Made by a program: the position numbers and the translations under genes. A DNA stretch of 64,000 nt, taken from contig NZ_LR812090.1 of NCBI RefSeq assembly GCF_903772925.1, forward strand, positions 3,122,599 to 3,186,598, given 5' to 3'. This document shows, in pieces, positions 38,971-49,437 of the stretch; position 1 is the first letter of the stretch, and the number at the start of each line of letters is the position of its first letter. The notes under the pieces are model-generated. The model was not told the DNA's origin and did no database searches. It worked only from the letters and a program-made list of their open reading frames with translations. The stretch comes from Alteromonas macleodii (GTDB taxonomy: Bacteria > Pseudomonadota > Gammaproteobacteria > Enterobacterales > Alteromonadaceae).

Positions 38971-39720
38971 TTACTCTTTCTCGTCTTTATTTTCGGTGGA
39001 GTTAGCGCTTTTAACCGATTTGTCGATAGACGCCAATATTCCGCGTAAAATATTAAGCTCTTGAGATTCAGGACGTGCGCGGTTAAACAAGCGGCGTAGC
39101 TTAGTCATTACCACACCTGGGTGGCTTTTACGTATAAAAGACGTGCCTTCAAGCGTTGTTTCCAAATGGGTATAAAAACGCTCTAAATCGTCATTTAGCG
39201 GGTATTCTTCTTCAACGCTTGGATAAGTTTCGCGATTTAAATACGCCATGCGAATTTCATAACACAGTGTTTGAACTGCAGCCGCTAAGTTAAGCGAGCT
39301 ATATTCAGGGTTAGCGGGAATGCACATGTGAAAGTGACATTGCTGCAATTCTTCATTCGTCAAACCACTGTTTTCACGGCCGAAAACCAAGGCTACTGGG
39401 TACTTTTCTACTTCCTGTACAAGCTTCTCTCCGCAGTCACGGGGGCCAAGCATAGGCCACGAGTGAGTGCGCGAACGGGCTGACGTTCCTACCACTAAGC
39501 CACAGTCTTTAACAGCTTCTTCTAATGTTCCTACTATTTTAGCGTTTGCCAGCACATCGCCCGCACCTGCTGCTAGGGCACTCGCTTGACCATCGGGTTC
39601 ATTTACTGGGTCAACAAGATAAAGGCTACTCAGGCCCATGGTCTTCATAGCACGCGCTGTTGAGCCTATGTTTCCTGTGTGAGAAGTGTTAACCAAAATG
39701 ATGCGAATATTTTCGAGCAT
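38971..39720 (-). CDS. trmJ: TrmJ, tRNA Cm32/Um32 2'-O-methyltransferase
   Basis: A 249-residue SPOUT-fold methyltransferase modifying position 32 of tRNAs. Motifs: [20 protein letters not shown] at the N-terminus, [14 protein letters not shown] and [17 protein letters not shown] in the knotted SAM site. Length fits E. coli TrmJ (246). Divergent from suhB, and upstream of cysE and (further) iscR, preserving the suhB/trmJ/iscR neighbourhood of E. coli. Confidence 0.95.
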   Translation of the reverse strand: MLENIRIILVNTSHTGNIGSTARAMKTMGLSSLYLVDPVNEPDGQASALAAGAGDVLANAKIVGTLEEAVKDCGLVVGTSARSRTHSWPMLGPRDCGEKLVQEVEKYPVALVFGRENSGLTNEELQQCHFHMCIPANPEYSSLNLAAAVQTLCYEIRMAYLNRETYPSVEEEYPLNDDLERFYTHLETTLEGTSFIRKSHPGVVMTKLRRLFNRARPESQELNILRGILASIDKSVKSANSTENKDEKE

Positions 39721-39980
39721 GCGTGTGATACCTACGTACTTTTATAAATAGATGATATTCGCGAACGCGTATCACCTTACAATCTTAAATTAGTTCAAGT
39801 TTATCATAGCGGCAGTATAGAAGGCTATGAGCAGCTCAAGCCCCCTTAAGTTATGTTGCATGCCATATAATTTTTTGAACCGGCCAGTTTGCCCTTCCCC
39901 ACGGCTCTTATTGAGGACAATTCCAATCAGTGTTGAAAAAATACGGGATATCATTAATTGTTTCGCTAATGGGAATTCAT
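39721..39980. other. trmJ-suhB divergent region
   Basis: No gene that I can support. A short open frame on the minus strand (39790-39993) lacks family resemblance and overlaps the suhB promoter. The trmJ promoter should be near the A/T-rich TTTATAAA at about 39740 but is not clear. Confidence 0.35.
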
Positions 39981-40008
39981 TTGCAACGCGCATAGATTCT
40001 GGTAGACT
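39981..40008 (+). promoter_or_regulatory. suhB promoter
   Basis: Plus strand: -35 TTGCAA (39981-39986), 16-bp spacer ending TGG (extended -10), -10 TAGACT (40003-40008), then CCGCCCG. The leader would be about 75 nt. Confidence 0.55.
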
Positions 40009-40088
40009 CCGCCCGTTTTCGCAAACAACTAGCTATTTTTTATACAGCTGGTTTGTTTCATTGGTCTTTTACAATTGGTGGTTTATCT

Positions 40089-40865
40089 ATGCATCCTATG
40101 CTGAATATTGCGGTGCGCGCTGCGCGTGCGGCTGGAACAGTTATTGTTCGTGGTTTTGAAAAACATAATGAAGTAGCGACAGAGTCAAAAGGCTTAAACG
40201 ACTTCGTTACTCAAGTTGATAAAGAAGCGGAACAAGCAATTATTGCCAAAATTCAGCAGTCTTACCCGAACCATTGCTTCCTAGGCGAAGAAGCGGGTGA
40301 GGTTCTGGGCACAGAAACAGACTATCAGTGGATTATCGATCCGTTAGATGGCACCACTAACTTTGTAAAAGGCATCCCTCACTTTGCCGTTTCAATTGCA
40401 CTTCTTCACAAAGGTCGTCTAGACCAAGCGGTTGTTTTCGACCCAATTCGCAGTGAATTATTTACCGCGAGCCGTGGTCAAGGCGCACAGCTAAATGGCT
40501 ATCGTATCCGTGCTTCTAAACCACGTGACCTTACTGAAACCATTATTGCTACTGGCCTACCTTTCAAAAACAAATCTCAGTTTGGCGAGTATGCACTTAG
40601 CCTAAACAAAATTTTCCACGAAGTGGGTGACATTCGCCGCGCAGGTAGTGCAGCGCTAGATCTTGCTTACGTCGCGGCTGGCCGTCACGATGGGTACTGG
40701 GAGCGTGGTATCAAGTCTTGGGATATTGCCGCGGGCGAACTTATTGTTCGTGAAGCTGGCGGTTTAGTTACCGACTTTAAAGGCGGCAATGACCCACTTC
40801 ACAAAGGTGAAATTGTTGCCGGTAGCGTAAAAGTGGTTCAAGGCTTGGTTAAACACCTTAAGTAA
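40089..40865 (+). CDS. suhB: SuhB, inositol monophosphatase family
   Basis: A 258-residue Mg2+-dependent phosphatase; in E. coli SuhB also joins the rRNA antitermination complex. Metal/catalytic motifs: FLGEEAG, WIIDPLDGTTNFVKG and WDIAAGELIVREAGG. The ATG at 40089 gives MHPMLNIAVRAARAAG, matching the family start; the frame continues 12 codons upstream. Followed by a long hairpin. Divergent from trmJ. Confidence 0.96.
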   Translation: MHPMLNIAVRAARAAGTVIVRGFEKHNEVATESKGLNDFVTQVDKEAEQAIIAKIQQSYPNHCFLGEEAGEVLGTETDYQWIIDPLDGTTNFVKGIPHFAVSIALLHKGRLDQAVVFDPIRSELFTASRGQGAQLNGYRIRASKPRDLTETIIATGLPFKNKSQFGEYALSLNKIFHEVGDIRRAGSAALDLAYVAAGRHDGYWERGIKSWDIAAGELIVREAGGLVTDFKGGNDPLHKGEIVAGSVKVVQGLVKHLK

Positions 40866-40877
40866 ATACTTTAAAAA

Positions 40878-40911
40878 ACATGTACAAACACTTATCAGTG
40901 TTTGTACATGT
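40878..40911. terminator. Hairpin between suhB and the secreted protein gene
   Basis: A perfect 15-bp stem (40878-40892 with 40897-40911) with a TATC loop, twelve bases after the suhB stop and 20 bp from the convergent gene's stop. It has A-rich (plus, 5') flank and only a short T run after it, so it may end transcription from the minus strand (TTTTTTAA follows there) as well as or better than from suhB. Confidence 0.7.
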
Positions 40912-40930
40912 AGCATTTTACGAGATTAGA

Positions 40931-42121
40931 CTAACAATCAATATAATCGGCTCTTACCTGCACACAGTCGTTGGTTCCCGCACGACATATTTGCCCAGTC
41001 CCTTCTACAATTCTACAACCGCCTAGGTTAGTCCATGTATTCGCTCTTGGAATCAACGTTCCCCCATTTGACGCGTCAAACCCCACTGCGTCAATCAGTG
41101 AGCCTGAACCACCTCCTTCTGTCAGCGTTTTTGTATTGAGTAGTTTGGTCAACATTTCTGACAAACATACCGAAATTGGGATTTCGGTTAAATCGGTATA
41201 ACCGCCAAAAAGGCTGGTAATTCTGTATCCATCAATTGTTGAAACACCAGGGATAAGTTTAAAATTCAAATTTAAAAACCTCTCAGTGCTGCTCCTCAAT
41301 CTTGGTAATCGAGTAATCTCTCTTTTTTCACCGTGATAACTAACTTCATAAACTAGTTTGCCACCGTTATCATCTTCTCTTGTAACGAAATAACTATTTT
41401 GTCTTTGTGAGAAGTTAATCGATACGCCTAACGATGTCCCTAGCGATAACGATACGTTAGTATCTATTTGAGAAGTGAAGTCTTTCCATGAACTCAGCCC
41501 CATTTGTCTGGTTATTTGTTGGGTTGACTGATTTTCAACATTATTCCGAAACTCGGCTGAACCAAAGATTTGCGATGCATGGTTTGAACAATCTGGCCCA
41601 CCGCTGTTTGACGAAGTCATTGCCACAACCCCTGCACCGCCGCTACTTATAGATACGTTTTGCGTGTTAGCACTGATGAACGGCTCTGCTTCTATCCATA
41701 TGTTTTGTTCCATTCCACGACGAAAATCTTCGTCAATTTCGTAAAACATCTCCAAAGCATCACGCTCTTCTTGAATCATCGATTTGTCAGTCACTGTAAT
41801 GTCATAAGCAGTGCCCCAATCTACTGTTTGGACAGCACGCACTTCAAACTTAAAACTAGTTCGGTTTATGGGATCAGTAATAATAAGTTCTTGAGTTGTT
41901 GTGGGACAAGAAAAGGTAGTATTTCCAAGCAAAACTTGGCCATCGTTACCTAGGTTTTCAGCAACACATTCGGGTTGAATGTGATAAGAGCGTGCCATAT
42001 CAATCGCATCAGAGTAGCTGCAGTCGTCGCAAACGTACGTTGAAGTTAGCTCACTTGCCGTGGAGGGTATCGACAACATTATTAATAATGAGAGTATCGA
42101 TATTTGTATCAGGTAGCGCAT
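40931..42121 (-). CDS. Hypothetical secreted cysteine-containing protein
   Basis: A 396-residue exported protein of unknown function. Signal peptide about residues 1-23 (hydrophobic ISILSLLIMLSI, ending STASE). The mature N-terminus has CDDC followed by an Ala/Asp/Tyr helix. A Gly/Ser-rich segment (SISSGGAGVV...SNSGGPDC) lies mid-protein and the last 30 residues contain four cysteines (GGC, ICR, DCV, final C), so disulfides in the periplasm or outside the cell are likely. AAGGA precedes the ATG. Flanked by suhB and secF, it has no functional neighbours. I recognise no domain. Confidence 0.8.
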   Translation of the reverse strand: MRYLIQISILSLLIMLSIPSTASELTSTYVCDDCSYSDAIDMARSYHIQPECVAENLGNDGQVLLGNTTFSCPTTTQELIITDPINRTSFKFEVRAVQTVDWGTAYDITVTDKSMIQEERDALEMFYEIDEDFRRGMEQNIWIEAEPFISANTQNVSISSGGAGVVAMTSSNSGGPDCSNHASQIFGSAEFRNNVENQSTQQITRQMGLSSWKDFTSQIDTNVSLSLGTSLGVSINFSQRQNSYFVTREDDNGGKLVYEVSYHGEKREITRLPRLRSSTERFLNLNFKLIPGVSTIDGYRITSLFGGYTDLTEIPISVCLSEMLTKLLNTKTLTEGGGSGSLIDAVGFDASNGGTLIPRANTWTNLGGCRIVEGTGQICRAGTNDCVQVRADYIDC

Positions 42122-42515
42122 AATAGAATTCCTTATCTATTTGTAAATTAAATTATTTATATGCGACCCAGCGCTAAATTAAGCTAGCAGTACCCCTTAC
42201 TAATGTCAATTCTATAAACTGCTTAAAATCTGAAATAGAGGAAAAAAGGTGTTTAAGAAGCTTGTCACAAATGCCAAACTAAAATCAGTGGCGATGTCTT
42301 TATTTTGTGGTTTCGAAGGAGACTGTGTACATTTTTTCAATCAAGATTTAGCAGAGTTTATCTCTATAGTATCTGCAACTTCCGAGAAATTGAAATTCAT
42401 ATTAGTACCTAAACGTAGGCTTCAAATGACTTGCTTTTCAAATCATATTACATAAATAACCCACTAACTCCCATGGCATTTTTATATATTGGTTTAATGC
42501 GCCTATTACTCCAAT
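42122..42515. other. A/T-rich gap between secF and the secreted protein gene
   Basis: No convincing gene. A 68-codon plus-strand frame from GTG at 42249 has GAGG 7 nt upstream but no recognisable family and ends in an A/T-rich stretch; I do not call it. The promoter of the secreted-protein gene should lie just above 42121. Confidence 0.35.
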
Positions 42516-42547
42516 AAAAAAACCACATCGAATTGATGCGGTTTTTT
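42516..42547 (-). terminator. Terminator of secF
   Basis: Stem CCGCATC/GATGTGG on the minus strand with a 5-nt loop, flanked by A and T runs; the single imperfect pair is a G-U on the minus-strand RNA but A-C on the plus-strand RNA, so it is built for minus-strand transcription. It starts 32 nt after the secF stop. Confidence 0.85.
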
Positions 42548-42578
42548 AAATTTGGCCTGAACTACCTGAAGTGAAGCA

Positions 42579-43520
42579 TTAAGGCATAGGATCTAAATCT
42601 GCGCCTTCCTTTTCCACTTGTGGTGGCATTAGGTCTTCTTTACTAATACCCAATGCAAGTGCCACTGAACTTGCGATATACACCGATGAGTAAGTACCTA
42701 CCACTACACCAAACAGCAATGCTGTTGCAAATCCGTGAATAAGCGCACCACCCTTGTAGAATAATGCAACCAATACCAACACCGTGGTTAATGAGGTGAT
42801 GATAGTACGGTTTAGGGTTTGCGTTAGCGAGATATTGATAATCTCAACAGGCTCACCTTTACGAATTTTGCGGAAGTTCTCACGAATACGGTCACACACA
42901 ACGATGGTATCGTTAAGTGAATAACCAATTACCGCTAGTACCGCTGCAAGTACCGTAAGGTCAAATTCGATTTGAAGTACTGAAAACAAACCTAGCGTAA
43001 GTATAACGTCGTGAGCTAGTGCCGACACTGACCCTAGAGCGAATCGCCATTCAAATCGCATTGCGACATAAACGAGAATACACAAGAGTGCGACTAGCAT
43101 CGCAAGGCCGCCCTGCTCAGTAAGCTCTTCACCTACGTTAGGACCTACGAACTCGATACGACGCATATCAACCTCAGTACCGTCAGCGCGCAGCGCTGCT
43201 AGTACCTGCTCGCCAATAGTTACTGCTTTCACGCCGTCTCTAGGCGCTATACGAATCAATACGTCTTGGCTACTGCCAAAATTTTGCACAATGGCGTCTT
43301 CGAAGTTCGATTCATTAAGCTGAACACGAATGCCTTCTAAATCGGCCGCGTCTTCATAGCCAACTTCTATAAGCGTACCGCCTGTGAAGTCTAAACCCCA
43401 GTTAAGGCTATTTACACCTAAAGAAACGAATGAGCCGATAATAAGAATTGTCGACAGCACCATCGCAGGAATGCGAAGGCGCATGAAATTAACGGTTTCG
43501 GATAATTTTAATAACTGCAT
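42579..43520 (-). CDS. secF: SecF, Sec translocon accessory subunit
   Basis: A 313-residue inner-membrane protein with six TM helices that, with SecD and YajC, uses proton motive force to complete protein export. Signature GLDFTGGTLIEV after TM1, the periplasmic P4-type domain (about 45-130), and VIGYSLNDTIVVCDRIREN in TM4-5. Ten bases after secD. Length near the E. coli protein (323). Confidence 0.96.
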   Translation of the reverse strand: MQLLKLSETVNFMRLRIPAMVLSTILIIGSFVSLGVNSLNWGLDFTGGTLIEVGYEDAADLEGIRVQLNESNFEDAIVQNFGSSQDVLIRIAPRDGVKAVTIGEQVLAALRADGTEVDMRRIEFVGPNVGEELTEQGGLAMLVALLCILVYVAMRFEWRFALGSVSALAHDVILTLGLFSVLQIEFDLTVLAAVLAVIGYSLNDTIVVCDRIRENFRKIRKGEPVEIINISLTQTLNRTIITSLTTVLVLVALFYKGGALIHGFATALLFGVVVGTYSSVYIASSVALALGISKEDLMPPQVEKEGADLDPMP

Positions 43521-43530
43521 TTTACGCTCC

Positions 43531-45375
43531 TTAAATCGCTAATTTCTCAAGACGTTTACCACCCCATACTGCGTTAACAATAACGCGAGTAACTAAGATA
43601 GCGGTAAACATAGACGTTGCGATACCAATCATTAGCGTAATAGAGAAGCCTTTGATTGGGCCGGTACCCACTGCAAACAGAATTAGACCAGCAAGGAAAG
43701 TAGTGATATTCGCATCCAATATGGTTGAGAACGCGCTGTCGTAACCTTGATGGATAGCTTGTTGCGGACTGCGACCGTCACGAAGCTCTTCTCGAATACG
43801 CTCGAAAATTAGCACGTTTGCGTCTACCGCCATACCAACGGTCAGTACAATACCCGCCATACCTGGTAACGTTAACGTTGCGCCTGGGATCATCGACATA
43901 ATGCCTACAATCATGACTAGGTTAGTAATAAGTGCGATGTTCGCTACAACACCAAACGCTTTGTAGTAAATCAACATGAAAACAAGCACCGCTGCCAGAC
44001 CATACATAATAGCCTGCATACCCAGCTCTATGTTTTCTTTACCCAAGCTTGGGCCAACCGTACGCTCTTCAACAATTTGAATTGGCGCAATCAGTGCACC
44101 CGCACGAAGTAGCAATGCTAAATCACGGGCTTCTTTTGGTGAATCAAGACCAGTGATTTGGAATTTGCTGCCGAGCTGCGCACGAATAGTGGCAACTGAA
44201 ATGACTTGCTCATGCTTTTCAAATACTAGCTTACCGTCATCATTTCTCTCACCGGTAGATTTGTACTCGATAAAGACCGTAGCCATTGGCTTACCAATAT
44301 TGCCACGGGTTGAGCGAGACATTTTGTTACCGCCTTCAGAATCAAGAGAGATGTTTACGTTTGGAAGACCATATTCATCAACACCGCTGTTCGCATCAAT
44401 AATATGGCTACCTGTAAGCATAATACGCTTTTCAAGAAGCTGGGGAATGCCTTGCTGGTCTTCAATCACCTGAGAACCAGGAGGAACACGACCGTTCAAA
44501 GCATCACGAATATCATTCTTCTGATCAACCATGCGAAACTCAAGTGTCGCGGTGGCATTAAGAATTTCTTTCGCACGAGCGGTATCTTGAATACCAGGAA
44601 GCTGAACAACAATACGGTCTGCACCTTGTTTTTGAACAAGAGGCTCAGCCACGCCAAGTTGGTTAACACGGTTACGAATAATAGTTATGTTTTGCTTAAC
44701 CGCGTTGTCACGAATTTCTTGAAGCTTGCTTTCAGCAAAAATAGCGCGAAGCGTTAAGTCATCCACTTGGTTAAAAGTAAGGTCGCGACTTTGGTTACGC
44801 AGAAAGAACTCGGCTTTATCAAGTGCGTCTTCATCGCGAAAAGTAATATCGATATGATCGTCCACCTGCTTTACACCACGATAGCGAATACCTTCTTCAC
44901 GTAATGAAGTACGGAAACCGCTCTCTGCATCTTCAAGAGACTTGGTAATAACTTCTGTCATGTCCACTTCCATTAAGAAGTGAACACCACCGCGAAGGTC
45001 AAGGCCTAGCTTCATTGGCGCGCCACCTAAACCTTCAAGCCACTCTGGCGTGTCCGGAGCAAGGTTCATAGCAACGTAATAATCATCGCCAAGGGCTTTT
45101 TCTAATGTTTCGCGAGTAACTAGTTGGGTGTCTGAATCAGAAACGCGAACTAAAATTTGTTCACCTTCAAATTCAACACGCTTTGGAGAAATGTTTTTTT
45201 CGCTTAGCGCGGCTTTCACTTGTTCAACAGTGGCATCTGTCACCACGGCATCACGGCCTGCTGAGATTTGTACGGCGTGGTCTTCACCGTAAATGTTAGG
45301 AAGCGCATAAAGTGCACACACTGCAACCACAATGAGTGCACTCAGTACTTTCCAAATAGAGTTTTTGTTTAGCAC
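43531..45375 (-). CDS. secD: SecD, Sec translocon accessory subunit
   Basis: A 614-residue partner of SecF: one N-terminal TM, a large periplasmic region (P1 head and base, about 30-440) and five C-terminal TM helices. Motifs: [37 protein letters not shown] (shortened), [19 protein letters not shown] and [13 protein letters not shown]. The Asp in [11 protein letters not shown] is the proton-relay residue of the family. Length equals E. coli SecD (615). Confidence 0.97.
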   Translation of the reverse strand: MLNKNSIWKVLSALIVVAVCALYALPNIYGEDHAVQISAGRDAVVTDATVEQVKAALSEKNISPKRVEFEGEQILVRVSDSDTQLVTRETLEKALGDDYYVAMNLAPDTPEWLEGLGGAPMKLGLDLRGGVHFLMEVDMTEVITKSLEDAESGFRTSLREEGIRYRGVKQVDDHIDITFRDEDALDKAEFFLRNQSRDLTFNQVDDLTLRAIFAESKLQEIRDNAVKQNITIIRNRVNQLGVAEPLVQKQGADRIVVQLPGIQDTARAKEILNATATLEFRMVDQKNDIRDALNGRVPPGSQVIEDQQGIPQLLEKRIMLTGSHIIDANSGVDEYGLPNVNISLDSEGGNKMSRSTRGNIGKPMATVFIEYKSTGERNDDGKLVFEKHEQVISVATIRAQLGSKFQITGLDSPKEARDLALLLRAGALIAPIQIVEERTVGPSLGKENIELGMQAIMYGLAAVLVFMLIYYKAFGVVANIALITNLVMIVGIMSMIPGATLTLPGMAGIVLTVGMAVDANVLIFERIREELRDGRSPQQAIHQGYDSAFSTILDANITTFLAGLILFAVGTGPIKGFSITLMIGIATSMFTAILVTRVIVNAVWGGKRLEKLAI

Positions 45376-45430
45376 TGGATAATCCTTTCGTGCCAGTACC
45401 GGGAAGCGTCCCGGCCCCGGCTATTGTTAC

Positions 45431-45766
45431 TTACAGTGACTTCATGGTGCCTTTAGGCAGCACAGCAGTTACTGAAGACTTCTGAACAACGATGTTGTTT
45501 GATTCGTTAAGTGCAACTTCAATGAAGTCTTTTTCTTCTGACACTTTAGTGATTTTTCCTACCAAACCACCTTGTGTTAATACTTCATCGCCTTTGCCTA
45601 GCGAAGAAACTAGGTTTTTATGCTCTTTCACGCGCTTAGCCTGTGGGCGGTAAAGCAAGAAGTAAAAGATTAAACCGAATACAGCTAGCATGATGATCAT
45701 TTCCATGCCGCCATTTTGCGGTGCACCAGCAGACTGTGCGTAAGCGTTCGAGATAAATAGGCTCAT
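45431..45766 (-). CDS. yajC: YajC, SecDF-associated membrane protein
   Basis: A 111-residue protein with one TM helix (MIIMLAVFGLIFYFLLYRP, about residues 22-40) and a cytoplasmic domain (ALNESNNIVVQKSSV). The ATG at 45766 is chosen because GGGGA lies 5 nt upstream; a TTG four codons earlier overlaps that site. Located 55 bp upstream of secD and 24 bp after tgt, as in E. coli. Confidence 0.95.
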   Translation of the reverse strand: MSLFISNAYAQSAGAPQNGGMEMIIMLAVFGLIFYFLLYRPQAKRVKEHKNLVSSLGKGDEVLTQGGLVGKITKVSEEKDFIEVALNESNNIVVQKSSVTAVLPKGTMKSL

Positions 45767-45790
45767 AAAATTCCCCAAATATTATCGTTG

Positions 45791-46921
<1,131 letters not shown>

Positions 46922-47078
46922 TTACGCGCTTCTGCGCTGGGTATAAAAATAAATTGGCGGCGATTATACCAGTAATTTGGCTGAGATCATGCCCCGTATC
47001 TATGTTTATCTGTAACTAAACTAGAAAGGCCGGAAAAACACCGATTTAAGCGCTAAGAAGCGTAGACTTATGATGTGC

Positions 47079-48125
47079 TCAGGCGCGCTCAATAAACATA
47101 GAATCACCATAGCTAAAGAATCGATACTCTTTTTCTATCGCTTCTTGGTAGGCATTCATCACATTGTCTTTACCGGCAAATGCACTAATTAGCATCATTA
47201 GCGTAGACTCTGGAAGGTGAAAGTTAGTGAACATGGCGTCTACTACTTTAAATTCGAAGCCTGGGTAGATAAAGATTTCTGTGTCTTCGTTAAATGGCGC
47301 AATAAGCTCCCCGTCACCGCGTTCAGCGCTTGCCTTTGCCGCTGATTCCAAAGAGCGTACAGAGGTTGTACCCACTGCGATAACACGCTTTCCGTTAGCT
47401 TTTGTAGCTAACACAGCGTCAACGACTTCTTCAGGGACTTCTGCAAACTCAGCGTGCATTTTGTGCTCAAGAATATTGTCAACGCGCACGGGTTGAAAGG
47501 TACCCGCCCCCACGTGCAAGGTTACAAAAGCCAAATTCACGCCTTTCTCTTTGAGCGCCTCTAAGATGGCGTCGTCAAAGTGAAGCCCCGCAGTAGGTGC
47601 TGCAACAGCGCCTGGCTTTTGATTGTAAACGGTTTGATAGCGCTCTTTGTCTGAGTTTTCGTCTGGGCGGTCAATATAAGGAGGTAGCGGCATATGACCA
47701 TGCGCTTCCAGCAGCGTTAGCACAGTTTCATCGTGGTCAAACTGCAAAATAAATAGCGCCTCGTCTCGACCAGTAACCGTCACGTTTACTTTTTCTTCAA
47801 GAATAAGCTTAGTTCCCGGCTTAGGTGCCTTACTCGCGCGAACGTGTGCCAGCGCAGTATTGTCTGACGTAATACGCTCAATAAGCACTTCAACTTGTCC
47901 GCCCGTTTCTTTTTTACCTAAAAGTCGTGCGGGAATAACTCGGGTATTATTGAAAACCAGCAAGTCGCCTTCATCTAAAAGTTCGACCATATCAGCAAAC
48001 ATACTGTGGCGTACTTCGCCTGTTTTACCATCTAGCTGCAAAAGGCGACTGGCTGAACGGTTTTCGGTGGGATATTTTGCAATTAGGCTTTCCGGAAGCG
48101 AAAAGCTGAATTCAGATAGTTTCAT
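47079..48125 (-). CDS. queA: QueA, S-adenosylmethionine:tRNA ribosyltransferase-isomerase
   Basis: A 348-residue enzyme that adds the epoxycyclopentane moiety from SAM to preQ1-tRNA. The ATG at 48125 gives [19 protein letters not shown], the usual start; the frame runs 19 codons further upstream without homology. Motifs: [35 protein letters not shown] and [16 protein letters not shown]. It heads the queA-tgt-yajC-secD-secF order common in gammaproteobacteria, with 175 bp before tgt. Confidence 0.97.
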   Translation of the reverse strand: MKLSEFSFSLPESLIAKYPTENRSASRLLQLDGKTGEVRHSMFADMVELLDEGDLLVFNNTRVIPARLLGKKETGGQVEVLIERITSDNTALAHVRASKAPKPGTKLILEEKVNVTVTGRDEALFILQFDHDETVLTLLEAHGHMPLPPYIDRPDENSDKERYQTVYNQKPGAVAAPTAGLHFDDAILEALKEKGVNLAFVTLHVGAGTFQPVRVDNILEHKMHAEFAEVPEEVVDAVLATKANGKRVIAVGTTSVRSLESAAKASAERGDGELIAPFNEDTEIFIYPGFEFKVVDAMFTNFHLPESTLMMLISAFAGKDNVMNAYQEAIEKEYRFFSYGDSMFIERA

Positions 48126-48407
48126 AGATAATAGATTCTTAATTAAAACGCAATTTATGTGGCTTTCTTTATGGATTAACACAATATCAAGAGGAGGTAA
48201 CTATACTAAAGTTGCGGAATTTCACAGAAAGCAATGTCGACCAAAGTCTTAGAAATCCTACCTCTTAGCCTATAAGTATAGATATTAATACCCACTTATC
48301 GTTCAAAATACGCACTAGTTGAATTTTGTACTAGCGAGCAAATACTTAAACGATTAACATCTGCTCCAGATAGTGATGATGTTCTCCCATAACATTCCTT
48401 ATCGTTC
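48126..48407 (+). ncRNA. Candidate small RNA region between queA and the DUF6471 gene
   Basis: The 320-bp gap has no coding sequence I can support, but ends in a plus-strand intrinsic terminator (48408-48435) with no plus-strand gene before it. An A/T-rich TATAAG at 48271-48276 could be a -10, giving a transcript of roughly 155 nt, but its -35 is poor. The start is unknown, so only the region is marked. Confidence 0.25.
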
Positions 48408-48435
48408 GTACCCGGCATTTGCTGGGTACTTTTTT
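48408..48435 (+). terminator. Orphan intrinsic terminator
   Basis: A 10-bp stem (48408-48417 with 48420-48429, one G-U pair) followed by TTTTTT on the plus strand. On the minus strand no T run follows, so it does not serve the DUF6471 gene. The gene it terminates is not visible. Confidence 0.8.
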
Positions 48436-48447
48436 ATCTGCCCTATT

Positions 48448-48732
48448 CTACTCTTTCGAAACACTAAGATCAGTTAAGATTTCTTCTAAAAGCGCGGCAT
48501 CTAAAGGTCGAGCTTTAAGCACGTATAAAATCTGAAGCAATAAATCGGCCCCCATAATACCTTTATTCACTTTATTCCTTAAATTGTCAGCGCTTTGATC
48601 CACACCAACTTCTTCAAGCCTTTGGCTTAGCGCTTGATATTTTACGCCACGCACAGACATTTCAGATTTCACGACTCTTGCAACCGTTTGTCGCCATGCA
48701 TTCTTTGCACTCTGCGCATTTCCTGTGTTCAC
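48448..48732 (-). CDS. DUF6471 domain protein
   Basis: A 94-residue protein whose core (AWRQTVARVVKSEMSVRGVKYQALSQRL continued; split: residues about 12-75) matches the DUF6471 pattern of a helical domain with a helix-turn-helix look (YQALSQRL...NLRNKVNKG). I chose GTG at 48732 because GGAGG lies 4 nt before it and a palindrome and -10-like TATATA lie just upstream; an ATG at 48804 would put 24 extra residues without domain similarity ahead of it. Members are often small and linked to phage-like or regulatory contexts; function unknown. Confidence 0.68.
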   Translation of the reverse strand: MNTGNAQSAKNAWRQTVARVVKSEMSVRGVKYQALSQRLEEVGVDQSADNLRNKVNKGIMGADLLLQILYVLKARPLDAALLEEILTDLSVSKE

Positions 48733-48744
48733 CCAGCCTCCAAA

Positions 48745-48760
48745 ATCACACAAATGTGAT
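48745..48760. promoter_or_regulatory. Palindrome upstream of the DUF6471 gene
   Basis: ATCACA-CAAA-TGTGAT, a perfect inverted repeat with 4-bp spacing, between a TATATAT stretch and the GGAGG of the gene. Half-sites resemble CRP halves but in the opposite order and spacing, so an operator for the gene's own product or another regulator is more likely. Confidence 0.4.
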
Positions 48761-48810
48761 ATATATTTTACAAAAACACACTTTTTTACACTTATAGCAT
48801 GCATTTAATG

Positions 48811-48840
48811 TTGACGATTATGGCACAACAGGTCTACACT
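48811..48840 (+). promoter_or_regulatory. Possible promoter of the yjfI-yjfJ unit
   Basis: Plus strand: -35 TTGACG (48811-48816), 18-bp spacer, -10 TACACT (48835-48840), about 180 nt upstream of yjfI. I searched for a sigma-54 (-24/-12) element, as used by psp genes elsewhere, and did not find one. Confidence 0.35.
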
Positions 48841-49023
48841 GCAAGTCAAGATATTGGCGAAGACGTAAATAGTCGTTACAGTAACTGCGGTTGTTCTTTT
48901 GGTAATGCTAGGTTTTAGGTTTTGTGTTTCAACACCGATGTAAGCTAAGCAATGCGTTACAAAGCACCGAGCATACGACATTCGTTTTCAACATTATCGC
49001 TTTAATAACTAAAGGAGAAAGGT

Positions 49024-49413
49024 ATGAGCTGGGAACTGGAAAGCATCGAAGCCTTATTTAAAGAGCACGATGACTTTGTGGTAACACATGAGGAAAACTG
49101 CTTACTTATTGCTAATCAAGACGGCATTGATGCATGGCTTGCAATTAGCGGTGAGCAAATTTTGGTAGAAAGTCTCTTGTTCGCCGCGTCGGAAGTAAAA
49201 GATAAGCCTGCGCTTGACCATGAAATACTGTCTACCCACATGGTGTTTCCTCTAACCACGGTAGGTATTTCAAATATTGGTGGCGAAGAATATTACACCG
49301 CCTTTGGTGCACTAAGTGCCCAGTCGAAAGCCGAAAGTATTGTTATTGAAGTGGAAACCTTGTTTCAAAATGTTGCATCTTTCTTAGATGCCTACGAAAC
49401 ACACCTTAACTAA
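49024..49413 (+). CDS. yjfI: YjfI, DUF2170 family protein
   Basis: A 129-residue acidic soluble protein of the DUF2170/YjfI family, recognised by its overall pattern (LESIEALF...CLLIANQDGIDAWLAISGEQILVESLL) and by being followed by a PspA-like gene, as in E. coli yjfIJKLMC. No TM or signal peptide. AAAGGAGAAAGG gives a strong ribosome binding site. Role unknown; presumed cytoplasmic partner of YjfJ. First gene of the cluster, 24 bp before yjfJ. Confidence 0.88.
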   Translation: MSWELESIEALFKEHDDFVVTHEENCLLIANQDGIDAWLAISGEQILVESLLFAASEVKDKPALDHEILSTHMVFPLTTVGISNIGGEEYYTAFGALSAQSKAESIVIEVETLFQNVASFLDAYETHLN

Positions 49414-49437
49414 AATTTACTTCTTAAGGAGAAGCGA

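Noticed and set aside
39790..39993. Minus-strand frame of 67 codons between trmJ and suhB
   Set aside because: No family resemblance, weak start, and it overlaps the suhB promoter.
42249..42455. Plus-strand frame of 68 codons starting GTG
   Set aside because: A possible GAGG precedes it, but there is no recognisable domain, promoter or terminator; too weak to call.
48745..48760. CRP site
   Set aside because: Half-sites are in the reverse order (ATCACA-N4-TGTGAT) to the CRP consensus TGTGA-N6-TCACA.
48805..49023. Sigma-54 promoter for the PspA-like unit
   Set aside because: TGGCAC at 48821 lacks the GC element at the right distance; no -24/-12 pair found.
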